Assembly (NCBI RefSeq): GCF_900106695.1
Contig: NZ_FNMZ01000002.1
Location: 682,001 to 746,000 of the forward strand
Origin: Albimonas donghaensis
GTDB taxonomy: Bacteria; Pseudomonadota; Alphaproteobacteria; Rhodobacterales; Rhodobacteraceae
Reading direction: 5' to 3'
DNA length: 64,000 nt
Positions 34,643 through 43,286 of the stretch are shown here, in pieces. The translations under genes and the position numbers were made by a program. The stretch's first letter is position 1; each line of letters starts with the position of its first letter. The notes under the pieces are model-generated. The model saw nothing but the letters and a program-made list of their open reading frames with translations, ran no database searches and was not told where the DNA came from.

Positions 34643-35614
34643 ATGAAACCGATCCTTCGCGCCGCGCTCCTCGCGATCGTTGCCGCCGCCTCGCCCTCCC
34701 TCGCCTGCGCCGCCGAGAAGCTGGTCGTCGCCTGGTCCCCCAACCCCCAGACGCCGCAGGTCGATGTGGCGCTGGCCGAGGGCTATTTCGAGGACGCCGG
34801 GCTGGAGATCGAGTTCATCTCCTTCGTCTCGGGCCGCGAGGGCTTCGAGGCCCTGCTCGGCGGCCAGGTCGACATCGCCTTCATGGCCGAGTTCCCGGCC
34901 GCCATCGGCGTCCTGCGCGGCCAGTCCTTCGGGGTGATCGGGGATCTCGCGCGCTTCACCGGCTCGCGCATCATCGGCAACGCCGAGGCGACGCCGCTGG
35001 AGTCCCCCGCGGATCTCGCCGGGCTGACGATCGGGACCACGCTGGGCACCAACGTGGATTTCTACCTGTCGCGGGTGCTTGAGACGGCGGGCGTCGAGGC
35101 GACGGTGATCAATGCCGGGCCCGCCGATCTCGCCCCGGCGCTGGCGCGCGGCGACGTGGACGCCATGGTGACCTTCCCGACCTTCTACGCCTCGGCCAGG
35201 GCCGCGCTGGGCGACGATTACCGGGAGCTGCGCGCCCCCGGCTACCAGGCGCATTTCATCCTCTCGGCCTCCGGCGAGGCGCTGGCGGACAAGTCGGAGG
35301 CGCTGGCCGCCTTCATGGGCGCGCTGGTCAAGGCCGACGCCGATGTGAAGGCCGATCCGTCCGCGGCCCAGGACGCGGTGCTGGCCAACCTGAACGGCGT
35401 GATGCCCAGGGAGGCGCTGGTCGCGTTGTGGCGCGACGTGGAGATCGGGCTTGAGCTGTCGTCGGGGCTCGCCGAGCTGATCGCCGAAGAGGCCGCCTGG
35501 ATCGTCGAGAAGGGCGTGGTCAACGCCGAGGCGCCCGACGCCGCCGCCGTCCGCGCCGCCTTCGCCCCCGAGGCGCTGGCCGCCGCCGCCCCCGACGCGG
35601 TCACCCTGGACTGA
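34643..35614 (+). CDS. ABC transporter substrate-binding protein, NMT1/SsuA type
   Basis: 323-residue periplasmic binding protein with Sec signal (MKPILRAALLAIVAAASPSLACAAE, cleavage about residue 24). NMT1/THI5-like fold pattern (LVVAWSPNPQTPQVDVALAEGYFEDAGLEIEF) typical of sulfonate, taurine, nitrate or thiamine-precursor binders. Completes the transporter; the ligand is not determined. The stop lies inside the first unit of a 17-bp tandem repeat. Confidence 0.9.
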   Translation: MKPILRAALLAIVAAASPSLACAAEKLVVAWSPNPQTPQVDVALAEGYFEDAGLEIEFISFVSGREGFEALLGGQVDIAFMAEFPAAIGVLRGQSFGVIGDLARFTGSRIIGNAEATPLESPADLAGLTIGTTLGTNVDFYLSRVLETAGVEATVINAGPADLAPALARGDVDAMVTFPTFYASARAALGDDYRELRAPGYQAHFILSASGEALADKSEALAAFMGALVKADADVKADPSAAQDAVLANLNGVMPREALVALWRDVEIGLELSSGLAELIAEEAAWIVEKGVVNAEAPDAAAVRAAFAPEALAAAAPDAVTLD

Positions 35615-35668
35615 GCCGCGGGGGGGACTGAGCCGCGGGGAGGACTGAGCCGCGGGCGGACCGAGCCG
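35608..35668. repeat. 17-bp tandem repeat at end of SBP gene
   Basis: GGACTGAGCCGCGGGGG repeats at 35608, 35625 and 35642, with a degenerate fourth copy at 35658. Each copy contains an in-frame-capable TGA, the first being the stop of the binding-protein gene. Could be replication slippage; the rest of 35669-35851 shows no gene. Confidence 0.8.
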
Positions 35669-35851
35669 AAAGCCGTCCCGGCGCCCTCCGCCCCGGGACG
35701 CTTCGCCGTCAGGGCGTCGGCCCCGCGCGCGGTTTGGTGCATTTCGGCGCCGCGAGGTCGCCCAAGACCCGCGCCAAGGCGGCCCCCGGTCGAAAGTGAT
35801 GGATTCCAAGCCGCTCATTAACTACGAAACCAACATCCAGGGAGGGCTGAG

Positions 35852-38146
35852 ATGATTGCCGAGACGTTCCGATCCGTTCGCAAGCCGGTGAGTCAGGCGA
35901 GGGCGCCGTCGGCCCATCGCGCCCTCGCCGCAGGGACTGTCGCGGGACTGGCCCCCGGTCTCGCGCAAGCGCAGGACGCCGCGCCGGCCGGCCCTCCGGC
36001 CCTGCCTGATCCGCTGACGCCCGAGACCATCCGCGAACTGGTGGCCACGCTCTCCGACGGCCAGGTCCGCGACCTGCTGCTGGAACGGCTCGACGCCGTG
36101 GCCCGGGCGCAGGCCGAAGCCGCTGTCGAGACCGGGCCGGGCATCGGCGACGCGATCAGCGCGGTCGGCGCGCATATCCTGGCCACCGTCACCCATCTCG
36201 GCGCCGCGCTGGACGGGCTCGGCGCCATGGTCGCCATGCTCTCGGCCGGCTCCTTCATGGGCTTCGTGACCTTTCTGCTGCTGCTGGGCGTCGCCATCGC
36301 GCTCGGGTTCGGGGCGCGGCTCGGCGCGCTGAAGCTGCTCGGCGCCGACGGACCGCCGCTGCCCGGCGCCTTCGGGCGCTTCGGCGTGGCCATGCGCCGC
36401 TTCGGCGCCAGGCTTCTGGGGATTCTCGCCTACGCCATCGTCGCGGGGCTGGTGATCCGCTTCGGCGCCGCGGGGCTGGAGAACGGCGAGATCCGCGGAG
36501 ACGCGGCCTGGCAGGTCGCCTTCGCGGCCGGCGTCACCCTGCCGCTGGTCCACGCGCTGCTGGTGCTGGCGCTCGCCCCCAAGCACCCGGAACTGCGCGC
36601 GCTTTCGGCCGATGACGCCACCGCCGCGCGGATCACCCGCTCGGTCATGGGGCTGGCGATCCTGATGGCCGTGCTGGCCCAGGTCAGCCAGCTTCAGATC
36701 CTCGCCGGCGTGAACCCCTTCGTCACCGGCTACGCCTTCTGGGGCTATCTGCTGTTCACCGGCGCCGCCATCGCCTTCCTGGCGAAGGAGCGCGACGCGC
36801 TGACCGCCATGATGGCCGCGCCCGGCGAAGCGACGGCCCCCGGGTCCTGGCCGCATCTGTGGCCGCGCCTCGCGATCGCGCTGGTGGCCCTGCAATGGGT
36901 GCTGGTCGAGATCATCACCGCGGTCGGCCGCACCGACCTCCTGCACGGGCAGAGCCGCCTGAGCATGGCGTTGATCCTGCTGCTGCCGGGGCTGGATTCG
37001 CTGATCCGCGCCGTCGCCTCCCGGCTCGCGCCCACCGCCACCGGCGAGGGCGACGGCGCCCAGGCCGCCGCCGAGGCCACCGGCCGCGCCTATCTGCGCA
37101 TGGGCCGGGTCTTCGTCTATGTCGGCCTGGTGATGCTGATCGGCAAGCTCTGGGGCCTGACCCTGTTCGGCCTGGCCGCGTCGGGCATGGGCGCGGGACT
37201 GGCGGCGGGGCTGCTGAAGTTCCTGTCGATCTGCGCCATCGGCTATTTCATCTACGAACTGGTCAACGTGCGGATCAACCTGCGCCTGTCGCGGGAGATG
37301 ACCGGCCGCACCCTGACCGCCGAGGAGCAGAACGAGGTCGGCGGCGAGGGCGGCGGCGCGCCGGGCATGGGGGCCTCGCGGCTCGCCACCGTGCTGCCGC
37401 TGATCCGCTGGGCGGCGCTCGGCTCGATCATCGCCTTCACGCTGCTGCTGGCGCTCAGCCAGGCGGGCGTGGACATCGCGCCGCTGCTGGCCGGCGCCGG
37501 CGTCTTCGGCCTCGCCATCGGCTTCGGCGCGCAGACGCTGGTCAAGGACGTGGTTTCGGGCATGTTCTTCCTGGTCGACGACGCCTTCCGCCAGGGCGAA
37601 TACATCGACGTCGGCGGCACGCTCGGCACGGTGGAGCGGATCTCCATCCGCTCGGTCCAGCTGCGCCATCATCGCGGCGCGGTGCACACGATCCCCTATG
37701 GCGAGATCGCCAAGGTCACCAACTACAGCCGCGACTGGGTGATCGTGAAACTGAAGTTCACCGTGCCCTTCGGGACCGACCCGAACAAGGTGAAGAAGAT
37801 CTTCAAGAACATCGGCAAGGAAATGGAAGCCCTGCCCGAGTTCAAGAACGACTTCATGCAGCCGTTCAAGAGCCAGGGCGTGCTCGAATTCGACGATGTC
37901 GGCATCGTGCTGCGCGGCAAGTTCATGGCCCGTCCCGGAACCCAGTTCATGATCCGCAAGGAGATCTTCAACCGCGTCAACGCCGCCTTCGCCGAGGCGG
38001 GGATCGAGTTCGCCCGGCGCGAGGTGCGCGTGCGGGTGGCCGATGAGGATGACGACGATGCCGGCGGCGGCGACGCGGCCCGCCAGCAAGCCATCGCCGC
38101 GGCGGCGGCCGACACCGCCCGGACGCCGCCCGCCCAGGGAGGCTGA
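35852..38146 (+). CDS. large mechanosensitive ion channel, MscS family
   Basis: 764-residue inner-membrane protein. N-terminal signal-like region and a periplasmic helical segment (to ~110), about ten hydrophobic segments, then the MscS core. The pore helix region is LLAGAGVFGLAIGFGAQTLVKDVVSGMFFLVDDAFRQGEYIDVGG (about residues 545-590), followed by the cytoplasmic beta/alpha domains (KVTNYSRDWVIVKLKFTVPFGTDPNKVKKIFK) and an acidic/Ala-rich tail. Protects from osmotic downshock. GGAGGG at 35841-35846 precedes the ATG. Confidence 0.92.
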   Translation: MIAETFRSVRKPVSQARAPSAHRALAAGTVAGLAPGLAQAQDAAPAGPPALPDPLTPETIRELVATLSDGQVRDLLLERLDAVARAQAEAAVETGPGIGDAISAVGAHILATVTHLGAALDGLGAMVAMLSAGSFMGFVTFLLLLGVAIALGFGARLGALKLLGADGPPLPGAFGRFGVAMRRFGARLLGILAYAIVAGLVIRFGAAGLENGEIRGDAAWQVAFAAGVTLPLVHALLVLALAPKHPELRALSADDATAARITRSVMGLAILMAVLAQVSQLQILAGVNPFVTGYAFWGYLLFTGAAIAFLAKERDALTAMMAAPGEATAPGSWPHLWPRLAIALVALQWVLVEIITAVGRTDLLHGQSRLSMALILLLPGLDSLIRAVASRLAPTATGEGDGAQAAAEATGRAYLRMGRVFVYVGLVMLIGKLWGLTLFGLAASGMGAGLAAGLLKFLSICAIGYFIYELVNVRINLRLSREMTGRTLTAEEQNEVGGEGGGAPGMGASRLATVLPLIRWAALGSIIAFTLLLALSQAGVDIAPLLAGAGVFGLAIGFGAQTLVKDVVSGMFFLVDDAFRQGEYIDVGGTLGTVERISIRSVQLRHHRGAVHTIPYGEIAKVTNYSRDWVIVKLKFTVPFGTDPNKVKKIFKNIGKEMEALPEFKNDFMQPFKSQGVLEFDDVGIVLRGKFMARPGTQFMIRKEIFNRVNAAFAEAGIEFARREVRVRVADEDDDDAGGGDAARQQAIAAAAADTARTPPAQGG

Positions 38147-38251
38147 GCGGACCGCGGTCCCGCGCCCGGAGGGGGGAGCGGGACCGCGCGCCGCGGGGCG
38201 ACGACCCGGTTTCCGCCAGGGACGCCGGGCGCAGACATCAGGAGAGCCGGA

Positions 38252-38779
38252 TTGGCTGAACTACTGCATCCCGAGGCGCTCGAACACGCGCCCTACTTCA
38301 TCGCCGGGCCGGACCAGACCGACCAGATGTTCGTCGTCATGACGCTCGCCGTGATCGGCGTGGTGGTCATGGTCGGCATCATCTATTTCAGGATGCACGC
38401 GCTGCCCGAGCGGATGGCCCATGGGGCCAACAGCTCGCAGTTCCAGCTGGTCGGCGTGATGGCGTTGCTGGCGCTGTTCACCCACAACAACATCTTCTGG
38501 GTGCTGGCCCTGCTGCTCGCCGCCTTCAAGATCCCCGACTTCAACGGGCCGCTGGCCGACATCGCCGACGCCATCCGCGGCAAGCCGCGCAGGGAGCCCG
38601 AGCGCGGCGCCGACGCCTACGCGCCCGACGCGGCGCATCCCGCGCCCGGCCAGGCGGGCCATGCGCCCGCCCATGCCCCCGCCCATGCCCCCGCGGCGGC
38701 CTCCACCGCCACGGCGCCCGCGTCCGCCGCCGCTCCCGCCTCCCCGTACACGACCGGCCAGGAGCGCGGCGATGCTTGA
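38252..38779 (+). CDS. inner-membrane protein, YiaW/DUF3302-like
   Basis: 175 residues from a TTG start with AGGAGA upstream (38240-38245). Two to three hydrophobic segments (FVVMTLAVIGVVVMVGIIYF, VGVMALLALFTHNNIFWVLALLLAAF), then a His/Pro/Ala-rich tail with repeated PAHAPAHAPA. Pairs with the following HlyD-type protein by an 8-base overlap, as in the E. coli yiaW-yiaV pair. Exact function unknown; possibly an efflux accessory. Confidence 0.7.
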   Translation: MAELLHPEALEHAPYFIAGPDQTDQMFVVMTLAVIGVVVMVGIIYFRMHALPERMAHGANSSQFQLVGVMALLALFTHNNIFWVLALLLAAFKIPDFNGPLADIADAIRGKPRREPERGADAYAPDAAHPAPGQAGHAPAHAPAHAPAAASTATAPASAAAPASPYTTGQERGDA

Positions 38780-40004
38780 GTTCACCATCTGCGCGACGCT
38801 CACCATCCTGCCCGACTACCTGTTCCGCCGCTATGTGCAGGGCAAGCGCTGGGGGCATGAGCTGACGCTCTTCACCATCTGGACCGAGCTGCGCTGGGGC
38901 CTGACGCTCTGCGCCATCCTCACGCTTAGCCTGATCACCATGATCTTCTACCACCACCCGACCACCACCCGGGCCGTGGCCGTGTTCCGCACCGTCGCCA
39001 TTCTCCCCGAGTCCGGCGGCCGCGTGGCGGAGATCGGCGTGATCAACGAACAGCAGGTCAAGGCCGGCGACATGCTGTTCCGGCTCGACGATTCCCGGCA
39101 GCGCGCCGAGGTGGAATCCGCCCGCCGCCAGGTCTCCGAGATCGACGCCGCCCAGACCGTCGCCCAGTCCGAGCTCGCCGCCGCCATCGGCCAGGTCGAC
39201 TCGGCGCGCAGCTCGCTCGAACAGGCCCAGGACGAACTCAACCGCTCCACCGAGCTTTCCAAGCGCAACTCCAACGTGGTCAGCGCGCGGGAGCTGGAGC
39301 GCCTGCAGAACGTGGTCAACGCCCGCCAGGGCGCGCTGAGCTCGGCCATCGCCAACCAGGGCGCGGTCGAGGCCAAGATCTCCACGCTGCTCCCCGCCCA
39401 GAAGGCCAGCGCCGAGGCCGCGCTCGACCAGGCGGAGGTGATGCTCGACAAGACCATTGTACGTGCCGGCATCGACGGCAAGCTGGAGCAATTCGCCCTG
39501 CGCGTCGGCGATTATGTCAGCGCCGTGCTCCGCCCCGCCGGGCTGCTGATCCCCGACGATGTGCGCGGCGGGCGCGTGGTGGCCAATTTCGACCAGGTCT
39601 CCGCCCAGGTGCTGGAAGTCGGGATGGTCGGGGAGGTCGCCTGCCTCTCGACCCCCTTCGACATCATCCCGACGGTGATCACCGACATCCAGTCGGTGAT
39701 CGCGGAGGGCCAGTTCCGGCCCACCGATTTCCTGGCGGGCGAAATGCTCAGCCGGGCCCCCGGCGGCGTCACCGTGTTCATGGAGCCGCTCTACAAGGAG
39801 GACGCGGCGCTCATCATTCCCGGCTCCCACTGCGTGGCCAACGCCTATTCCAGCTTCCACCAGGAGCTGGAGAACGAGGACCTGCCGACCGGGCGGTTCA
39901 TGTTCTATCATGCGGTGGACGCGACGGCGCTGGTCCACGCGGCGATTCTGCGGATCGCGGCGCTGCGCATGCCGGTGGAGACGCTGGTGCTGTCGGGGCA
40001 CTGA
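38772..40004 (+). CDS. HlyD/EmrA-family membrane fusion protein (YiaV-like)
   Basis: 410-residue periplasmic adaptor. Membrane anchor near residues 50-62, lipoyl-type half motifs (AILPESGGRVAEIGVINEQQVKAGDMLFRLDD ... ACIDGK-like VRAGIDGKLEQFALRVGDYV), and between them a long Ala/Gln-rich coiled coil (about 115-230). It probably bridges inner- and outer-membrane efflux parts with its DUF3302-like partner. No RND/MFS pump gene lies next to it. Confidence 0.87.
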   Translation: MLEFTICATLTILPDYLFRRYVQGKRWGHELTLFTIWTELRWGLTLCAILTLSLITMIFYHHPTTTRAVAVFRTVAILPESGGRVAEIGVINEQQVKAGDMLFRLDDSRQRAEVESARRQVSEIDAAQTVAQSELAAAIGQVDSARSSLEQAQDELNRSTELSKRNSNVVSARELERLQNVVNARQGALSSAIANQGAVEAKISTLLPAQKASAEAALDQAEVMLDKTIVRAGIDGKLEQFALRVGDYVSAVLRPAGLLIPDDVRGGRVVANFDQVSAQVLEVGMVGEVACLSTPFDIIPTVITDIQSVIAEGQFRPTDFLAGEMLSRAPGGVTVFMEPLYKEDAALIIPGSHCVANAYSSFHQELENEDLPTGRFMFYHAVDATALVHAAILRIAALRMPVETLVLSGH

Positions 40005-40008
40005 GGCC

Positions 40009-40066
40009 CCGGCCGACAAGTCCCGGCCGACACGCCACGGCCACAAGCCACGGCGACAAGCCACGG
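40009..40066. repeat. degenerate short tandem repeat
   Basis: Imperfect 11-13-base units of the type CCACGGC(C/G)ACAAG are repeated about five times between the HlyD stop and the SYLF gene. No gene is visible in 40005-40177. Confidence 0.55.
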
Positions 40067-40177
40067 GGCGGGCGCTTTCGCAGCGCGCCCGCCCCGACGC
40101 GCCCTCCGGGGGCGCCCGCGGCGCGCACGCGCTCCGGACAGCAGGAACGCCGGCCCGCCGGCGAGGGGAGAAACACG

Positions 40178-40741
40178 ATGTTCCGACGCGCCCTCCTGGC
40201 CGCCGCCGCCGCCCTGCCGCTGGCCCTCGGGCTGGGGCTTTCCTCCGCCCCCGTCCCGGCCCATGCCGCCAGCGCCGAGGCGCTCGACGCCGCCGCGGCC
40301 GAGACGCTGGAACTGCTGCTCGAAACCCACCCCGTCACCCGCGACATGCTGGAGCGCGCCGCCGGCATCCTGATTTTCCCCGAGATCATCAAGGTCGGGC
40401 TGGTGGTCGGCGGCGCCGGCGGCGACGGGGTCCTGCAGGTGGAGGGCGAGACCGTGGCCCGCTACCGCTCCATGGCGGTCAGCTACGGGCTGCAGGCGGG
40501 CGCGGCCAGCTTCGGCTACGTGATGCTGCTGATGGACGAGAGAGCGCTGGACTACGTGGAAGCCACCGACGGCTGGGAAGTCGGCGTCGGCCCCAACGTG
40601 ACCGTCGCCGATGACGGTTTCGCCGCCAAGTTCTCCACCACCTCGGAGCAAAGCGGCGTCTACGTGTTCTTCGTCGGCCAGTCCGGCTATTTCGCCGGCG
40701 CCGGGATCGAGGGCACGAAGATCTCGCGCATTTCCGACTGA
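40178..40741 (+). CDS. SYLF/YSC84-family lipid-binding exported protein
   Basis: 187 residues. Sec signal (MFRRALLAAAAALPLALGLG...PAHA, cleavage about residue 30) followed by a SYLF domain: AAGILIFPEIIKVGLVVGGAGGDGVL, YGLQAGAASFGYVMLLMDERALDYV, then GPNVTVADDG and FVGQSGYFAGAGIEGTKISR. Bacterial members bind lipids and are often envelope-stress-linked. GAGGGGAG precedes the ATG. Confidence 0.88.
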   Translation: MFRRALLAAAAALPLALGLGLSSAPVPAHAASAEALDAAAAETLELLLETHPVTRDMLERAAGILIFPEIIKVGLVVGGAGGDGVLQVEGETVARYRSMAVSYGLQAGAASFGYVMLLMDERALDYVEATDGWEVGVGPNVTVADDGFAAKFSTTSEQSGVYVFFVGQSGYFAGAGIEGTKISRISD

Positions 40742-40794
40742 TCCGCGGGGGCGTCCCGCCGGGGCGCCTCCTTCCATTTCGGGAGCCCCCGGCC

Positions 40795-41793
40795 ATGTCC
40801 ACGCCTCTTGAAGACCGCATCGCGCTGGGCGTCCGCGCCAGGTTGCTGGAGGGGCTGCACGCGGTCGTGGTCCTGCGCGGCGACGAGACCCTGGCCGAGG
40901 CGTGCTTTCCCGGCGAGGACCAGGACTGGGGCCGCCCGCTGGGTCGGGTGGATTTCACCCCCGACACGCTCCATGACCTGCGCTCGGTGACCAAGAGCGT
41001 GGTCTCCCTGCTCTACGGCATCGCGCTGGACCGGGGGCTGGTCCCGCCGCCCGGGGCGGCCCTCCTGCACTGCTTTCCCGCCTATCCGGACCTGGCCCGC
41101 GACCCCGCGCGCGCCGGCTGGACGCTGGCCCATGCGCTGGACATGACCCTGGGAACCGAGTGGCCCGAAAGCCTCGACTACACCGACCCCGACAATGCCG
41201 AGATCGCGATGGAGCGGGCCGAGGACCGCTACCGCTTCGTGCTGGACCGCCCCCTGGCGGAACCGCCGGGAACCCGCTGGACCTATTGCGGCGGGGCCTC
41301 GGCGCTGCTCGGGCGGATCATCGAGGACGGGACCGGCCAGCGCCTCGACGCCTTCGCGCGCGACGCGCTGTTCGGACCGCTGGGGATCGACGCGTTCCAC
41401 TGGCATGCCGGCGATGACGGCGCGCTGTCCGCGGCCTCCGGCCTGCGGATGACGGCGCGGGGACTGGCGCGGATCGGTCAGGCGATGGCCGCCGGCGGGC
41501 GCTGGAACGGCGCTCCGGTGATCCCGGAGGCCTGGCTGGCCCGCCTGCGCGCGTCGCGGATCGAGACCGGCTTCGGCCCCGGCTACAGCGGGCAGTGGTA
41601 TCTGACCGAGCAGCCGGCCCCCTCCGGCCCGGTGCAGGTCATGGCCGGCATGGGCAATGGCGGTCAGCGGCTCTGGGTGGCGCCGGAGACGGGGCTGGTC
41701 GCGGTCGCCTTCTGCGGCGCCTACGACCGCCCCGACATGTGGCTGACCCCGACGCTGCTGCTGCAACGGAGCATCCTGGCGGGGCTGGGCTGA
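40795..41793 (+). CDS. serine hydrolase, beta-lactamase class C/esterase family
   Basis: 332-residue protein with the nucleophile motif SVTKS (S-x-x-K; Ser at about residue 64) and a YCG segment at the usual YxN position. No signal peptide is evident, so it is probably cytoplasmic and an esterase or peptidase rather than an antibiotic-resistance enzyme. Ends 9 bases from the convergent isomerase gene. Confidence 0.85.
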   Translation: MSTPLEDRIALGVRARLLEGLHAVVVLRGDETLAEACFPGEDQDWGRPLGRVDFTPDTLHDLRSVTKSVVSLLYGIALDRGLVPPPGAALLHCFPAYPDLARDPARAGWTLAHALDMTLGTEWPESLDYTDPDNAEIAMERAEDRYRFVLDRPLAEPPGTRWTYCGGASALLGRIIEDGTGQRLDAFARDALFGPLGIDAFHWHAGDDGALSAASGLRMTARGLARIGQAMAAGGRWNGAPVIPEAWLARLRASRIETGFGPGYSGQWYLTEQPAPSGPVQVMAGMGNGGQRLWVAPETGLVAVAFCGAYDRPDMWLTPTLLLQRSILAGLG

Positions 41794-41802
41794 CGCCGCG
41801 CC

Positions 41803-42462
41803 TCAGCCGCGCGGCTTCAACCCGGCCTTCTTCATGGTCCAGACCGCCAGGTCGATCCGGTCCTGACCGAAGAACGGCTCGCCCTCGAAGGCCAGCGTCG
41901 GCACGCCCCAGTGCCCGCAGGCGTCCAGCCCGTCCTGGTTGGCCTGGACCACGGCGTCGAGCCCCTCGGGATCGGCCTCCACCTCGGCCTTCAGCGTCTC
42001 GAAATCCAGCCCGGTGCGCGCCACGATGGGGGCGAGGTTCTCGTCCAGGTGCCAGTCCTGCACCCGCTCGCCCCAGAGCCCATGGGTGACGTGCAGGATG
42101 AAATCCATCCCCGCCGCCGGCCCCCGCCGCGCCGCCGCCACGCCCATGCGGGTGATGCGCCGGATATAGGGCTGGTCCGCCGCGATGGCGCGGGTCTGCA
42201 TGTCCTGCACGATGGGATCGGGGCGCGGGAAGCCGAAGGGCAGGTCCAGATAGGCCGCCACCCGGCGCACGTCGCGCTGCAGGTAGGGGACCCAGCCCGG
42301 CGGGTTGCGCGCGAAAAAGGCCGGGTCGCGCACCGCGATCGGGTAGACCGGGCGGAGGTTGATCTCCAGGTCCCATTCGCGGGTCAGCGCGTGCAGCCGC
42401 GGGGTCGCCAGATAGGAATAGGGCGAGCGGAAAGAGAAGAAGAGATCGGCCTGCAGGGTCAT
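41803..42462 (-). CDS. DsbA-family / 2-hydroxychromene-2-carboxylate isomerase-like protein
   Basis: 219-residue kappa-GST/DsbA-fold protein: N-terminal FFSFRSPYSYLA, where the catalytic Ser/Pro of HCCA isomerases sits, no CxxC, and C-terminal GVPTLAFEGEPFFGQDRIDL. HCCA isomerases act in naphthalene-type ring degradation with glutathione as cofactor. The actual substrate here is unknown. Confidence 0.85.
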   Translation of the reverse strand: MTLQADLFFSFRSPYSYLATPRLHALTREWDLEINLRPVYPIAVRDPAFFARNPPGWVPYLQRDVRRVAAYLDLPFGFPRPDPIVQDMQTRAIAADQPYIRRITRMGVAAARRGPAAGMDFILHVTHGLWGERVQDWHLDENLAPIVARTGLDFETLKAEVEADPEGLDAVVQANQDGLDACGHWGVPTLAFEGEPFFGQDRIDLAVWTMKKAGLKPRG

Positions 42463-42519
42463 GGTTTCGCTCCCGGTCGCGCCCGCTTCGGGGACCGGCG
42501 GGCGTCGTCGCGGCGGAGA

Positions 42520-42987
42520 CTAACGGCGACGGCGGCGCGCGACCAGAGCCAGAAGCGCGAGCCCCAGCCCCAGCAGCGGCAGCGCCGCGGGCAGCGGCGT
42601 CAGGCTGTCGGCGGCCTGCGCGACGGCGACGGTTCGGCGCGTCTCCTGCGGCGCCGTTCCCGCGTCCAGCGGGACGAGACCGATGCCCGGGCGGTTCACC
42701 CCGAAGCTTTCGGCCAGTCCCTTGCGCCAGTCCTGCACGTCGAAAAAGCTCTGCGGCCGGCGCTCCGGCTCAAGCGAAAAGGACAGGGGCACGATCGAGA
42801 GCCCCGCCCCCGCGCGGGCGGCTTCGGAGTCGGGCGCGGGCGCATGGGCGGAGGCGTCGTCCTCGTCCTCCACCGGCAGGGCCGACGCCGGCGCCGGGGC
42901 GAGCCCCCCCGCAAGCAGGCCGAGCGCCAGCGCGCCGACGATCCCGCCGGTCGGAGTCGCGGCCGCTCCGCGCCCTGTGCGCATCAC
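42520..42987 (-). CDS. VPLPA-CTERM-type exported protein
   Basis: 155 residues: signal peptide (GALALGLLAGGLAPAPASA), Asp/Glu and Pro-rich middle, and a C-terminus LPAALPLLGLGLALLALVARRRRR, i.e. a PLPA-like motif, one transmembrane helix and an Arg cluster, as in VPLPA-CTERM proteins processed by exosortase in Rhodobacterales. The mature part resembles nothing I recognise. 42988-43286 upstream contains no gene I can support. Confidence 0.6.
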   Translation of the reverse strand: MMRTGRGAAATPTGGIVGALALGLLAGGLAPAPASALPVEDEDDASAHAPAPDSEAARAGAGLSIVPLSFSLEPERRPQSFFDVQDWRKGLAESFGVNRPGIGLVPLDAGTAPQETRRTVAVAQAADSLTPLPAALPLLGLGLALLALVARRRRR

Positions 42988-43286
42988 ACGCCCCCCGTGG
43001 TTCGAGTCACCTGAACGCTCGTTTCCGAACCGTATCGTATGCGCCTGTCACAACGTCAAGCGCCGTGAATCCGTTAACAAAGCCCCTGTCCGGCAGGGCT
43101 TCGGACCGCCCCCGCATAAACGCCTGATGAACAAAGCGGATCTCCGCGCATCAGCCGTCGCTCAGCCTCGGGCCCGCGTCGCCTTCGCGTCCCCGGCGGC
43201 CTGGCCCGCGACGGCGACGATCATGCCCGATCCGCCGGACAATTGGAATTACCCAGGGGAAGCCGCAGGCGAAACCCGGCCGGGGA

